From positions 62,001 through 126,000 of the forward strand of contig CAVSIX010000014.1 in NCBI GenBank assembly GCA_963728195.1: DNA of 64,000 bases. Reading direction: 5' to 3'. This DNA comes from Sva-07 sp963728195 (lineage in GTDB: Bacteria; Actinomycetota; Acidimicrobiia; Acidimicrobiales; Ilumatobacteraceae). The position numbers and the translations under genes are program-made. Below the pieces are notes generated by a model that saw only the letters and a program-made list of their open reading frames with translations, was not told the DNA's origin and ran no database searches. This document shows positions 16,327 to 24,838 of this stretch, one piece after another (the stretch's first letter is position 1; every line of letters begins with the position of its first letter).

Positions 16327-16659
16327 TCAGATGAGGCCGGAGTGCTCCCCGGCCAACCGCATCTGGTCGGCGCGGTCGCGTCGCAGCTGGGTGCGCCGCT
16401 TCCACATCTTGGTCTTCCAGTGCCGCTTCGAGCGGCTCCGCTTGGCGAGCTTGCTCTTCGCGATCTCGGCGTCGTGGTGGCCGATCGGCTTCCACGCCAT
16501 GCCGGGTTCGTGCACGTCTTCGGGTTCGAGACCGGCACTCACGTCTTGAGCGACGTTCTGCAACTCCACATGGATTCGGTGCCGTTCGCTGTGGGCGTGG
16601 GCACGCACTTCCTGCTTGAGTGGCAACACGGTCTCGGGGGACCGGTGACGCTGGCTCAT
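16327..16659 (-). CDS. Small, strongly basic hypothetical protein
   Basis: The 110-residue product is rich in Arg, Lys and His, with a mixed acidic/aromatic middle (LEPEDVHEPGMAWKPIGHHD) and a very basic tail (KSKLAKRSRSKRHWKTKMWK). I do not recognise the family. It is likely a real gene: a perfect AGGAGGT sits 5 bases before the ATG at 16659, one of the strongest ribosome binding sites in the window, and codon use follows the host. The basic tail suggests nucleic acid or ribosome binding, which is only an inference. It is convergent with the GNAT gene and divergent from the second MoxR gene. Confidence 0.6.
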   Translation of the reverse strand: MSQRHRSPETVLPLKQEVRAHAHSERHRIHVELQNVAQDVSAGLEPEDVHEPGMAWKPIGHHDAEIAKSKLAKRSRSKRHWKTKMWKRRTQLRRDRADQMRLAGEHSGLI

Positions 16660-16664
16660 GGGCT

Positions 16665-16671
16665 ACCTCCT
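16665..16671 (-). promoter_or_regulatory. Strong Shine-Dalgarno sequence
   Basis: AGGAGGT on the minus strand, 5 bases before ATG 16659. It stands out because many genes here lack any such site, and it supports the small basic ORF as coding. Confidence 0.75.
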
Positions 16672-16799
16672 GCTTCGTGGCCGTGCCACGGTGGTTTCGG
16701 TGCTTGCGCAACTCAACCTAGTGCAACGGGTAGTGGCGTGTCGTGGGACTTGTGTAACGATCGTGCGCGATTCGTCCACCACCCGTTCGCGTGCCATCC

Positions 16800-17909
16800 A
16801 TGTCAGAGTGTCCGGTCAAGACGCCCGTTCTCGGTGCCGATACCGACGTGATGGACACGTTGCCGCCCCCGACCGTGACGCGGCTGCCTCCACCCGTGAA
16901 GCGGTTCGCACCACCCGCGGCGCGGTTGGCTCCACCTGCGGCTGCGGGAGCCGTCGTGGTTCCCCCGGGCCTGGGCTCGGACCACGACGATGTGGCGATG
17001 CGGCTGGTCGCGACGGTCGACTCGGTGATCGCCGGCAAGCACGAGGTGGCCGAAGTGGCGGTCGCGACGCTGTTGTCGGGCGGTCATCTGCTGATCGAGG
17101 ACATCCCGGGCGTCGGCAAGACGCTGCTCGCCCAGGTGCTGGCACGAAGCGTGGGCGGCACCTTCCACCGCATCCAGGGCACCTCGGATCTGCTGCCCGG
17201 CGACATCACCGGCTCGATGGTGCCCAGCGGACGCCTCGACATCGACAGCATGACGTTCCGGCCGGGTCCCGTGTTCGCCAACATCGTCGTGTTCGACGAA
17301 CTGAACCGCGCCACCCCACGAACGCAGTCGGCGTTGTTGGAACTCGCCGAGGAGGCGACGGTCACGGTCGACGGCACGGTTCATCCGCTGCCCGACCCGT
17401 TCATGATCGTCGCCACGCAGAACCCGATCGACATCGCCGGCACGTACGGCCTCGGCGACGGTGCGCTCGATCGGTTCCGCTCCGTGCTGTCTCCGGGACG
17501 GGCATCGGCGGCCGCCGAGCTCGAGGTGCTCACCGGTCGCAGGGGCCGCACCCTGCTCGACGCGATCGAGCCGGTCGCAACGCTCGACGAACTGGTCGCC
17601 GCACGAGCTACCGTCGCCGACGTGCAGGTCAGCGATGCGATCGGCCGCTACGTCGTACAGCTCCTGCAGGCGACTCGCGAGCACCCCTCGATCCGCGTCG
17701 GGGCCTCGACGCGCGGCGGCGTGGCGGTCATCGCGCTGGCACGGGCGTTCGCAACGATGTCGCGCCGGACGTTCCTGACGCCAGACGACGTCGTGCGCGC
17801 CGCCGGCCCTGCGCTCGCACACCGGGTCGCGGGTGGCCACGTCAGCGTCGACGTCGGACGCGAGCTGGTCGCCGACTGCCTCTCCGGGATCGCCCCGCCG
17901 ACGGTGTGA
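16800..17909 (+). CDS. MoxR-family AAA+ ATPase of a MoxR-DUF58-TgpA cluster
   Basis: The 369-residue ATPase has a proline-rich N-terminal tail of about 60 residues, then Walker A GVGKT (K107), Walker B VVFDELNRA, sensor-1 MIVATQNPID and DRFRSVLSPGRA. It is the common MRP/MoxR type, distinct from the CoxD-like protein at 8.75 kb. In many bacteria moxR is followed by a DUF58 gene and a membrane transglutaminase (TgpA); the same order holds here, with a modified DUF58. ATG 16800 is chosen; GTG 16791 and ATG 16851 are alternatives. The end overlaps the next GTG by 4 bases. Confidence 0.87.
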   Translation: MSECPVKTPVLGADTDVMDTLPPPTVTRLPPPVKRFAPPAARLAPPAAAGAVVVPPGLGSDHDDVAMRLVATVDSVIAGKHEVAEVAVATLLSGGHLLIEDIPGVGKTLLAQVLARSVGGTFHRIQGTSDLLPGDITGSMVPSGRLDIDSMTFRPGPVFANIVVFDELNRATPRTQSALLELAEEATVTVDGTVHPLPDPFMIVATQNPIDIAGTYGLGDGALDRFRSVLSPGRASAAAELEVLTGRRGRTLLDAIEPVATLDELVAARATVADVQVSDAIGRYVVQLLQATREHPSIRVGASTRGGVAVIALARAFATMSRRTFLTPDDVVRAAGPALAHRVAGGHVSVDVGRELVADCLSGIAPPTV

Positions 17910-18352
17910 GTGCGGGCGAACCGATGACGGGGCGCGACGGGTCCGAGCACCGGACGTCACCGGCGGACGGTGGGCGGGTCCGGCCAGCGGGGTGGTCGCC
18001 GGGCGCCGGCACGCTGGTCGGGGCGTGGCTCGCCGGCGCAGCGATCGCTCGCCTCACCGGCGCCAGCGCCGTGATCCTCCTGCTGGCGGCGGCCCTGGTG
18101 GCGATGGGGTTCGAGGTCGTCGCCGGATGGTGGTCGGCGCGCACCGCTCACGTCCGCTCGATCGTCGCGCCGGCGGTTGCGAACGTCGCAGAGCCCGTGG
18201 ACCTGCTGGTCGCGCTCGACGCACCGACCAGCGCCCGGGCGGTCGAACGCCGGCGGGTCACCCTGTTGCTGAGCGACGGCACCGTCGTCGGCGGCGACAC
18301 GTCGTCCGCCGCTGCGCCGATGCTGTCGACCGAGCCGCCGGTTGCGCAGTGA
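17906..18352 (+). CDS. N-terminal half of a split DUF58 protein
   Basis: The 148-residue product has a disordered start, a pair of adjacent hydrophobic helices (about residues 36-72) and a short beta-rich segment (RSIVAPAVANVAEPVDLLVA, then RRVTLLLSDGTVV). This is how DUF58 proteins begin. The conserved C-terminal DUF58 domain is missing here but forms the first 130 residues of the next gene, which starts in a GTGA overlap at 18349. The two frames differ by -1. No slippery heptamer is visible at the junction, so coupled translation of two chains is the simplest reading; a sequence error cannot be excluded. Confidence 0.7.
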   Translation: MSAGEPMTGRDGSEHRTSPADGGRVRPAGWSPGAGTLVGAWLAGAAIARLTGASAVILLLAAALVAMGFEVVAGWWSARTAHVRSIVAPAVANVAEPVDLLVALDAPTSARAVERRRVTLLLSDGTVVGGDTSSAAAPMLSTEPPVAQ

Positions 18353-21096
18353 ACGGCTCGGGCGTGATCGCTGCGCGGTTCGAGTCGCCCGGTGTGGTGA
18401 CCGCCGTCTGCGTGCGCGTCGACGTCGCCGGACCGGCCGGGCTGATCTGGTGGAAGCGGACCCGGACGATCCCCATCGACGCGCTGTACGTGGCCCCGAT
18501 CGGACAGGGTCCGCCCGTGCCGATCGAGTCGTCGACGTCGACGTCGGAGGGCTGGTACGCCGCGCGACGCGGTAATCACGGGGGTGAGATCGACGGCGTG
18601 AGACCGTGGCGACCCGGCGATGCCACGAACTCGGTGCACTGGATGTCGTCGCTGCGCAGCGACGAACTGATCGTGCACGACCGCTTGACCGCGGCCGACC
18701 AGCGGTGGCTCGTCGACCTCGACGCCGGAGATCCGAGCCGGCTGCGTTGGACCCTCGACGAGGGCCGCCGCCAGAACCACGACGTCGTCGTGCGAACCGG
18801 CGACGGCGCTCACCATCCGGTGCGAAGCGACGACGGCGCCGCCCGGTGGTCGGCGATCGCCGCCCAGGCGGACGCCGACGATGCCGCACTCGCCGATGCC
18901 CCGCGCGTCGGGATCCTCCACCGGCGGGTCACCTTTCGCCCTCCACCGATCGAGACCGTCAGGGCGATCACCGGTCCCACCCGATGGAGCGCCGCAGCGG
19001 CGGCGTTCGCCAGCATGGCGATGCTCGTCGGCGCCATCGGCGGATCGACCGCCACGCTCGCGCTCGTGCTCGTCGCCGTGGTGGCGGGTGCGGCCGTGTC
19101 GCTGTGGGTCGCTCGCCGGGCCGGCGGACGTCCACTGGCCCTGCAGGTGGCGATCGTGGCGGCGGTGGTGCTCACGCTGACCGTGATCGTCGCCCAGGCG
19201 ATCGATGTCGATGGCCTGCTCTCCGCACTGCGCGGACCCTTGCCGAGCGTGCTGATGCTGCTCGTCGTGCTGCACGGCTTCGAAACGGTCGACCGCCGGA
19301 CACTGCGGGTGCACCTGGCGATCACGTTCGTGCTCGCGTCGTATGCCGCCGGGCTGCGGATCGACGCCGCCCTCGGCTGGTGGCTGGCCGCCTGGGCCGT
19401 TCCGTTCGCCGTGTCGATGCTCACCACCTCCCGGCTCGCGCGCCCACCCGTCGACCGGACGTCGCCGTCGCACCGGGTGGCCCAACTGGGCCTGCCCCGG
19501 GCGGCGTCGGCGCGTACCACCGGACGGTGGGCGGCTTCGGTCGTCGCGATCGGCGTCGCGACGCTCGCCGTGCTGAGCCTGGTACCGATTCCCGACGGAC
19601 CAGCGCGGCTCGGCCTGCCGGCACTGTCGTCGAATGCACCGATCGTCGGCTCCCCCGGCGGGCTCGCACGCCCGGACGGTTCGGCGCCGTCGACCGCTGC
19701 GGACGCCGACCCCGATCGGGCGTCGGCCGGTGGCGTCGTCGGCTACCCCGGATTCACCGAGACGCTCGACACCAGCATCCGCGGTCAGCTCGGCGACGAG
19801 ATCGTGATGCGCGTCCGAGCGCCCGAGCCGGCGTTCTGGCGCGGCCAGACCTTCACCGACTTCGACGGACGGACGTGGACGGTGTCGCCCGAGCGTGGAA
19901 GACCGCAGAACGGGCCGGTGATCGACGTGGCGGCCACCGTCGGCGATGCGCTCGGCGGGGTCGTGCCGACCAGCGAACTCGTCCAGACCTACTTCGTCGA
20001 GCAGGATCTCCCCAACGTCGTGTTCGCCGCGCCGCGTCCCGTGCAGGTGATCTTCGACGGTTCGCTGTGGACCCGGCCCGACGGAGCGCTGCGCTCCGAC
20101 GTCACGCTCACCGCGGGCTCCGTGTACACGGTGGTCTCCGAGCGCCCGCAGGTCGACGCCGACATCCTGCGTGCCCAGGGCGACCTCGGCGCCTTCTTCG
20201 CCGGGTTCCGCGAGATGGCCGGTGGCGACGAGATCGACCCGTTCCTCGACCTGCCCGAGTCGACGACCCGACGGACGATCGAGCTGGCGACGGCGCTGCG
20301 CACACCGGGCGAGTCGACCTACGACACGATCCTCGCCTACGAGGCCTGGCTCGCCGCGAACACCGAGTACGACCTCGACGCCCCCGTGCCCTCGCCGGGG
20401 ACCGACGCCGTCGACGACTTCCTGTTCGAGTCGCGGCTCGGATTCTGCGAGCAGATCGCATCGACGCTCACGATCATGCTGCGCAGCCAGGGCGTGCCCG
20501 CTCGCCTCGCCACCGGCTACGTCGCCGGCGAGCGTGACCGCGTGTCGGGCGTGTGGAACGTGCGCGGCAGCGACGCCCACGCCTGGGTCGAGGTGTGGTT
20601 CCCCCAGACCGGCTGGCAGCCGTTCGATCCCACCGCCGAGGTGCCGTTGGCCGCCGACGCCGGTGGCGAGACCGTCGGCGGCGACCTGATCGGCGCAGCG
20701 ATCTCGTCGATCGTGTCGCACCGTCTCCAGATCGGCATCGTCGTGCTCGTTGCCGGCTTCGTCTGGGGCCTCGTCGGCGTCGCCTCGCTCGTTCGCTACC
20801 GCCGCCGGCGGGGCCGGTGGGGACTCCTGCAGGACCGCTTCACCGCACTGGTCGACGAGCAGCGATCCGCCACGACATCGACGGCGACACCGGCCGCGAC
20901 ATCGACGGCGACACCGACGGTGGTGACCAACGAGCACATCGCATCGAGCTTCACCGACGCCGCCCGTGCGGACGTCGCCAGGCAGGTCGCGGGCGAACTC
21001 GATCGCGCCGGCTTCGATCCGAGTTGGGTCGACGACGACGAACGCTACGAGCAGACCCGCTCGGCGCTGGCGACGTTGGAGCGACCGCCGCGCTGA
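18349..21096 (+). CDS. Fusion of DUF58 C-terminal half with TgpA-like membrane transglutaminase
   Basis: The 915-residue protein starts (GTG) directly in the DUF58 domain: RTIPIDALYVAPIG, then GEIDGVRPWRPGDATNSVHW, the family's R-x-Y/W-x-x-G-D-x-x-x-x-I/V-x-W motif. Around residues 205-410 lie about seven membrane helices (DUF3488). A large extracytoplasmic transglutaminase-like domain follows, with triad Cys700 (GFCEQIAS), His744 (SDAHAWVEVW) and Asp760 (FDPTAEV), then a last helix near 785-815 and a cytoplasmic tail of about 100 residues. TgpA enzymes act at the cell surface, probably on peptides or wall proteins. The DUF58-TgpA fusion is the unusual part. Confidence 0.85.
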   Translation: MNGSGVIAARFESPGVVTAVCVRVDVAGPAGLIWWKRTRTIPIDALYVAPIGQGPPVPIESSTSTSEGWYAARRGNHGGEIDGVRPWRPGDATNSVHWMSSLRSDELIVHDRLTAADQRWLVDLDAGDPSRLRWTLDEGRRQNHDVVVRTGDGAHHPVRSDDGAARWSAIAAQADADDAALADAPRVGILHRRVTFRPPPIETVRAITGPTRWSAAAAAFASMAMLVGAIGGSTATLALVLVAVVAGAAVSLWVARRAGGRPLALQVAIVAAVVLTLTVIVAQAIDVDGLLSALRGPLPSVLMLLVVLHGFETVDRRTLRVHLAITFVLASYAAGLRIDAALGWWLAAWAVPFAVSMLTTSRLARPPVDRTSPSHRVAQLGLPRAASARTTGRWAASVVAIGVATLAVLSLVPIPDGPARLGLPALSSNAPIVGSPGGLARPDGSAPSTAADADPDRASAGGVVGYPGFTETLDTSIRGQLGDEIVMRVRAPEPAFWRGQTFTDFDGRTWTVSPERGRPQNGPVIDVAATVGDALGGVVPTSELVQTYFVEQDLPNVVFAAPRPVQVIFDGSLWTRPDGALRSDVTLTAGSVYTVVSERPQVDADILRAQGDLGAFFAGFREMAGGDEIDPFLDLPESTTRRTIELATALRTPGESTYDTILAYEAWLAANTEYDLDAPVPSPGTDAVDDFLFESRLGFCEQIASTLTIMLRSQGVPARLATGYVAGERDRVSGVWNVRGSDAHAWVEVWFPQTGWQPFDPTAEVPLAADAGGETVGGDLIGAAISSIVSHRLQIGIVVLVAGFVWGLVGVASLVRYRRRRGRWGLLQDRFTALVDEQRSATTSTATPAATSTATPTVVTNEHIASSFTDAARADVARQVAGELDRAGFDPSWVDDDERYEQTRSALATLERPPR

Positions 21097-21158
21097 GTCG
21101 ATCTGGTGGTCCTGGCTGCGGGCGCCGGCCGTGTGCGTGGCCGTGCCCGCCGGCGGGA

Positions 21159-21923
21159 CTACTTCTTCGAGATGCGGGCCTGCAGTGCGGCCAGGCGCTG
21201 CGCGAACCACGGCTGCTTCGTGCTCCACAGCTGCGGTTCGAGTTCACGGGCGACCGCTGCGGGATGGTCGTCGACGTCGGCCATCGCCTGGATCGTCTGC
21301 TTCGTCACGATCGCCAGCTCGCGCGGCGCACTGGCGGCCTTCGCCGCGAACTCGTGGCACACCTCCAGCAACGACTCCGCGGGCACCGAGCGGTAGGCGA
21401 GGCCGATGCGTTCGGCCTCCTTGCCGTCGAGCACCTGGCCGAACACGACCGCCGCCATCGTCGCCTGCGGCCCGACGATGCGGCGCAGCATCCACGTGTG
21501 GCCGCCGCCGGGGTGGATGCCGAGTTGGAGGAAGCGCGTGTCGAGCTTGGCGGAGTCGGCCACGATGCGCACGTCGCAGCCGAGTGCCAGGTTCATCCCC
21601 GCACCGACCGCCGCGCCGTTCACGGCCGCCAGCGTCGGCAGCGGGCTGCGGGCGATGCGCAGGAAGCCCTCGTAGATCGTGCCGAGGCTGTCGCCGGTCG
21701 CCTCGGCGAGGTTGCCGAGGTTCGCGCCCGCACAGAACGCCGGCGGCGTGCCGGTGACCACCAGTGCGCCGACGGACTCGTCGGTCTCGAACGCGTCCAT
21801 CGCCTCGAGGATCTGCGCCACCATCGGGGCGGTGAGCGTGTTGCGCTCGTCGGGGTTGTTCAACGTGAGCGTCGCCACACCGTCGGAGACGTCGGTGAGC
21901 ACGAACGGGTCGGTACCAGCCAT
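21159..21923 (-). CDS. Crotonase-fold protein (enoyl-CoA hydratase/isomerase family) without the usual catalytic glutamates
   Basis: The 254-residue protein has a full crotonase fold: NNPDERNTLTAPMV, the CoA/oxyanion segment GTPPAFCAGANLGNL, VNGAAVGAGMNLALGCD and GIHPGGGHTWMLRR. In enoyl-CoA hydratase the second and third segments carry two catalytic Glu (E144, E164 in the rat enzyme). Here the first position is Asn (GMNLAL instead of GCELAM) and the second is hydrophobic (FLQLG), so a hydratase reaction is doubtful. An isomerase, hydrolase or other acyl-CoA reaction is possible. ATG 21923 is chosen over longer frames because the family motif starts 14 residues later. It is divergent from the 21991 gene. 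Confidence 0.82.
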   Translation of the reverse strand: MAGTDPFVLTDVSDGVATLTLNNPDERNTLTAPMVAQILEAMDAFETDESVGALVVTGTPPAFCAGANLGNLAEATGDSLGTIYEGFLRIARSPLPTLAAVNGAAVGAGMNLALGCDVRIVADSAKLDTRFLQLGIHPGGGHTWMLRRIVGPQATMAAVVFGQVLDGKEAERIGLAYRSVPAESLLEVCHEFAAKAASAPRELAIVTKQTIQAMADVDDHPAAVARELEPQLWSTKQPWFAQRLAALQARISKK

Positions 21924-21990
21924 GCGCGCCAGTGTGGCACGAGGTGCCCGACGCCACCGCGCTCGCGCCCGGTTAGCCTTCGTGGCGCAC

Positions 21991-22614
21991 ATGCTCGACC
22001 ACGTCTTCACCGATGCCATCAGCGCACTGCGCGACGCGTTCGAGGCAGCGTTCCTCGAACGCCAGGCGTTCGAGGAGCACTTCCAGAGCGACGTCCTGCT
22101 CGGCGACCTCACGTGGGAGACCAGCTACGGGCTGCCGGGCGAGGGCGAACCGCCGCGCGTGGTCGCGCACATCACGTTCGACTGGCCGGCGTGGAGCCAG
22201 GCCGCCTACCGGCAGTGGTACGTCGAGGAGGAGCTCGAGAAGCGTCCGGCGATCGAGATGGAGATCGTGTTGCGCATCCAGCGTCTGGCCGAGCCGGTCG
22301 ACCCGTCGGTGCTGTACAAGACGGTGCCCGAGCAGAGCCCGCTCGTCGGCGACGACCGGCTCGAACGCGCCGGGCTCACGTCGGAGACGTCGCATCCCGA
22401 CACCGACGTCGATCCGCTCGACCTGCGCACCGAATACGCCGCCGAGATCACCTACGAGGGCCTCTACGAGCTGGCGGAGGAGACGGTCGCCGACGGCACC
22501 AGCACGCTGCTCGACGAGCACTTCGGCGCCCTCGGTGGCTGGATCGCCTCGACGCTGGTCAAGCTCGGCGACCTCCCCCTCGAGTTCCACCCCGCCGACG
22601 ACGCCGACGACTGA
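21991..22614 (+). CDS. Hypothetical protein, unrecognised family
   Basis: The 207-residue acidic protein begins MLDHVFTDAISALRDAFEAA, has a beta-rich middle (DLTWETSYGLPGEGEPP, VVAHITFDWPAWSQAAYRQW) and an acidic, mostly helical end. It has no signal peptide or membrane span. I do not recognise it. A TAGCCT box at 21974-21979 ends 11 bases before ATG 21991 and only 2 bases before an alternative GTG at 21982, so ATG is preferred. It is flanked by two crotonase-fold genes, divergent from one and codirectional with the other, which may hint at acyl-CoA metabolism but proves nothing. Confidence 0.6.
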   Translation: MLDHVFTDAISALRDAFEAAFLERQAFEEHFQSDVLLGDLTWETSYGLPGEGEPPRVVAHITFDWPAWSQAAYRQWYVEEELEKRPAIEMEIVLRIQRLAEPVDPSVLYKTVPEQSPLVGDDRLERAGLTSETSHPDTDVDPLDLRTEYAAEITYEGLYELAEETVADGTSTLLDEHFGALGGWIASTLVKLGDLPLEFHPADDADD

Positions 22615-22648
22615 CCCGCCTCTCGAACACGGCCCCACTCGCACCAGC

Positions 22649-22701
22649 CCGAAAAATGCCTCAGATGTCGCGCTGAGCGCGCCGATCGAGGCATTTTTCG
22701 G
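22649..22701 (+). repeat. 14-bp palindromic hairpin element, GCGCTGAGCGC family
   Basis: CCGAAAAATGCCTC (22649-22662) pairs perfectly with 22688-22701. The loop contains GCGCTGAGCGC, itself a small palindrome. A related element lies at 34555-34679. It sits between the hypothetical gene and the second crotonase gene, just upstream of the latter's promoter, so it may act as a terminator that insulates them. Confidence 0.75.
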
Positions 22702-22729
22702 ACTCGTCGGGGCGTGACAGGATGCTCGG

Positions 22730-23515
22730 ATGGCCGAGAGCGACGTGTTGTACGAGGTGTCCGAGCGGATCGCGACGATCACGATCAACCGACCCGAGGC
22801 GCGCAACGCACTCACGAGCGAGATGCTGGCGAGGATCCCACAGCGGATGCTCGAGGCCGAGGCCGACGACGACGTCGACGTCATCATCCTGACCGGCACC
22901 GACCCTGCGTTCACCGCCGGGCTCGACCTGAAGGAACTCGGCACCGACGGCAGCAACCTCGCAGGTGGGTCCGGCGCCGACGGCAGCCGCAACAGCTACG
23001 GCGTTCGCGGCCCGTTCCCGGCGCTGAGCAAGCCGCTGATCGGAGCGGTCAACGGCGTTGCCGTCACCGGCGGGCTGGAGTACGCCCTCAACTGTGACTT
23101 CCTCGTGGCGAGCGAGCGGGCCAAGTTCGGCGACACGCACTCGCGCGTCGGGGTGATGCCGGGCTGGGGGCTCACCGTGCTGCTCCCGCAGGCGATCGGC
23201 ATCCGACGAGCCCGAGAGATGAGCTTCACCGGCAACTTCATGCTCGCCGACGAAGCGCTCGCCTTCGGGCTGGTCAACCACGTCGTCGCCCACGACGACC
23301 TGATCCCGTTCACCCGCCGGCTTGCGAGCGACATCATCGGCAACGACCAGCCGGGCGTGCGCCAGATCCGCGACACGTACGCCCAGATCGCCACCGACGA
23401 CGACCACTGGGAGATCGAGTCACGCGACAGCCGGGCGTGGCGTCGCACCAGCTTCAGCCCCGACGCCGTCGCCGCCCGCCGCGCCTCCATCCAGGCCCGC
23501 GGCCAACAGCAATAG
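22730..23515 (+). CDS. Enoyl-CoA hydratase/isomerase family protein
   Basis: The 261-residue crotonase-fold enzyme has INRPEARNALTSEM, the oxyanion segment GTDPAFTAGLDLKELG, VNGVAVTGGLEYALNCD and GDTHSRVGVMPGWG. The first catalytic Glu of the hydratase mechanism is kept (GGLEYAL), the second is not obvious (THSRVG), so it may be an isomerase or a one-glutamate hydratase. It would act on acyl-CoA esters in fatty acid or related degradation. ATG 22730 sits 6 bases after a CAGGAT box. It converges on the DUF459 gene, with a perfect 30-bp palindrome between them. Confidence 0.82.
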   Translation: MAESDVLYEVSERIATITINRPEARNALTSEMLARIPQRMLEAEADDDVDVIILTGTDPAFTAGLDLKELGTDGSNLAGGSGADGSRNSYGVRGPFPALSKPLIGAVNGVAVTGGLEYALNCDFLVASERAKFGDTHSRVGVMPGWGLTVLLPQAIGIRRAREMSFTGNFMLADEALAFGLVNHVVAHDDLIPFTRRLASDIIGNDQPGVRQIRDTYAQIATDDDHWEIESRDSRAWRRTSFSPDAVAARRASIQARGQQQ

Positions 23516-23555
23516 GTGCTTCGGCCGCGGTGTCGCTTTCTGACGCGGTCGCTGC

Positions 23556-23647
23556 ACGCCAGGGGTCAGACCCCAGCTGTAACGGGGCTTGCCTCGATAC
23601 GGGTCGGCGCCTTCTTGCCGTTACAGCTGGGGTCTGACCCCTGGCGT
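23556..23647 (+). repeat. Perfect 30-bp inverted repeat with GGGGTCAGACCCC core (copy 1)
   Basis: The arms 23556-23585 and 23618-23647 are exact reverse complements around a 32-base loop. Each arm contains GGGGTC-A-GACCCC, a hairpin in its own right. The element fills the gap between two convergent genes and could terminate both. A near-identical copy lies at 55362-55454, and a degenerate partial motif lies near 6813-6834. Confidence 0.88.
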
Positions 23648-23652
23648 AACGT

Positions 23653-24645
23653 TCAGATCGTGGCGCCTTGGGCGCGGAGGGTGTCGCGGATGGCTTGGGC
23701 GATGTCGAGCGCCAGGATCTCGGCGCCGGTGGTGTTGAGATGGAAGCCGTCGTCGGCGCGGACGTCCTTGCCCTCGCCGTCGCGGGGATCGATCACGAAC
23801 TCCGCCCAGCCACCGTCGCGACCCGAGAAGCGCTTCCAGGTATCGACGAAGATCACGTCGGGGCGTTCGGCGGCGGCAGCCTTGGCGGCGCGGTCCTGGA
23901 TCGCCATGCGCGCGGTCACGTCGGGATTGTCGTCGTTCGGGATCCCGACCCAGACGAGCGTGCGCCCTCCTTCGAGCAGCTGATCCATCACGGCACCGAC
24001 GCGCTGCTGGTACTCCGCGGTCCACTCCGCCTCGTTCGTCACCGGGTCACCCACGATGAACTCACCGCTCGCCACCGCCAGGCCCTGGGCGTCGTTGCCG
24101 CCGAACGTGGCCACGACGATGTCGGGGTTGACCACCGGCAGCTGACGATCGATCTCGGCGGGCCAGTCGAAGAAGTCGGGACGTGCGAGCCCGGACGACA
24201 CCTTGTAGTCGAGTTGCGTCTCCACCACTCCGGTGCCGTCGAGCAACGTCTGCAGGTACGGACCGAACGTGCCGGCGTCGCTGTCGCCGACGATGAACAC
24301 CGTCGCCGGATCCTGCGCAGTCGCCGGACCGGTGTTCACCGGCTCGGTGTCGACCGGCGGCGTGTCGGCGGGTGCGGTGTCCTCGGACGCCGACGAGCCA
24401 TCGACGACGATCGAGTCACCGGTCGAACCGTCCGTCGCACCACCGCCCGACTCGACGCCGGAGCCCGCGTCGGCGCCGGGCGACGTCTCGGCATCGGCGA
24501 CGCCGCCGTCACCACCCGAGAAGAGCGCACCGATCCCCCGGAACACCACGAGACCCAGCAACAGCACGACCACGAGCGCGCCGAGACGACGCATCGCATA
24601 CCGCCGGCTGCTGTGACGGCGACGGGGAGAAGGTGTCGAGGGCAC
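23653..24645 (-). CDS. Membrane-anchored DUF459/SGNH-type hydrolase
   Basis: The 330-residue protein has an Arg-rich N-terminus, one membrane helix (about residues 20-40), a Gly/Ser/Thr/Asp-rich linker and an SGNH-like domain from about residue 112. Block I is FIVGDSDAGTFG (Ser replaced or shifted within GDSD), block III is ATFGGNDAQGL, and the last block DGFHLNTTGAEILA provides the Asp-x-x-His. The segment KVSSGLARPDFFDWP is the DUF459 signature. Family members are thought to modify cell-surface glycans or lipids. The GTG start at 24645 lies 9 bases after a TATCCT box. Confidence 0.8.
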   Translation of the reverse strand: MPSTPSPRRRHSSRRYAMRRLGALVVVLLLGLVVFRGIGALFSGGDGGVADAETSPGADAGSGVESGGGATDGSTGDSIVVDGSSASEDTAPADTPPVDTEPVNTGPATAQDPATVFIVGDSDAGTFGPYLQTLLDGTGVVETQLDYKVSSGLARPDFFDWPAEIDRQLPVVNPDIVVATFGGNDAQGLAVASGEFIVGDPVTNEAEWTAEYQQRVGAVMDQLLEGGRTLVWVGIPNDDNPDVTARMAIQDRAAKAAAAERPDVIFVDTWKRFSGRDGGWAEFVIDPRDGEGKDVRADDGFHLNTTGAEILALDIAQAIRDTLRAQGATI

Positions 24646-24654
24646 GGGACTCCC

Positions 24655-24660
24655 AGGATA
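24655..24660 (-). promoter_or_regulatory. Putative -10 box for the DUF459 gene
   Basis: TATCCT on the minus strand ends 9 bases before the GTG at 24645, which implies a leaderless or nearly leaderless transcript. Confidence 0.4.
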
Positions 24661-24838
24661 CGAGCCAGGACGTCATCGCCGGCGGCACGCCGACCGGACC
24701 ATGAACGCACGACCGCCGACGAGGCGCGTGGCGCAAGAGCCCCATTACCACCGGGTAGCTTGTACGTGCGTGAACACGACCGGCGCCACGCGTCGACTCG
24801 CTACGTGAACCCAACCAATTCATCCTGAAGGGGAGAAC

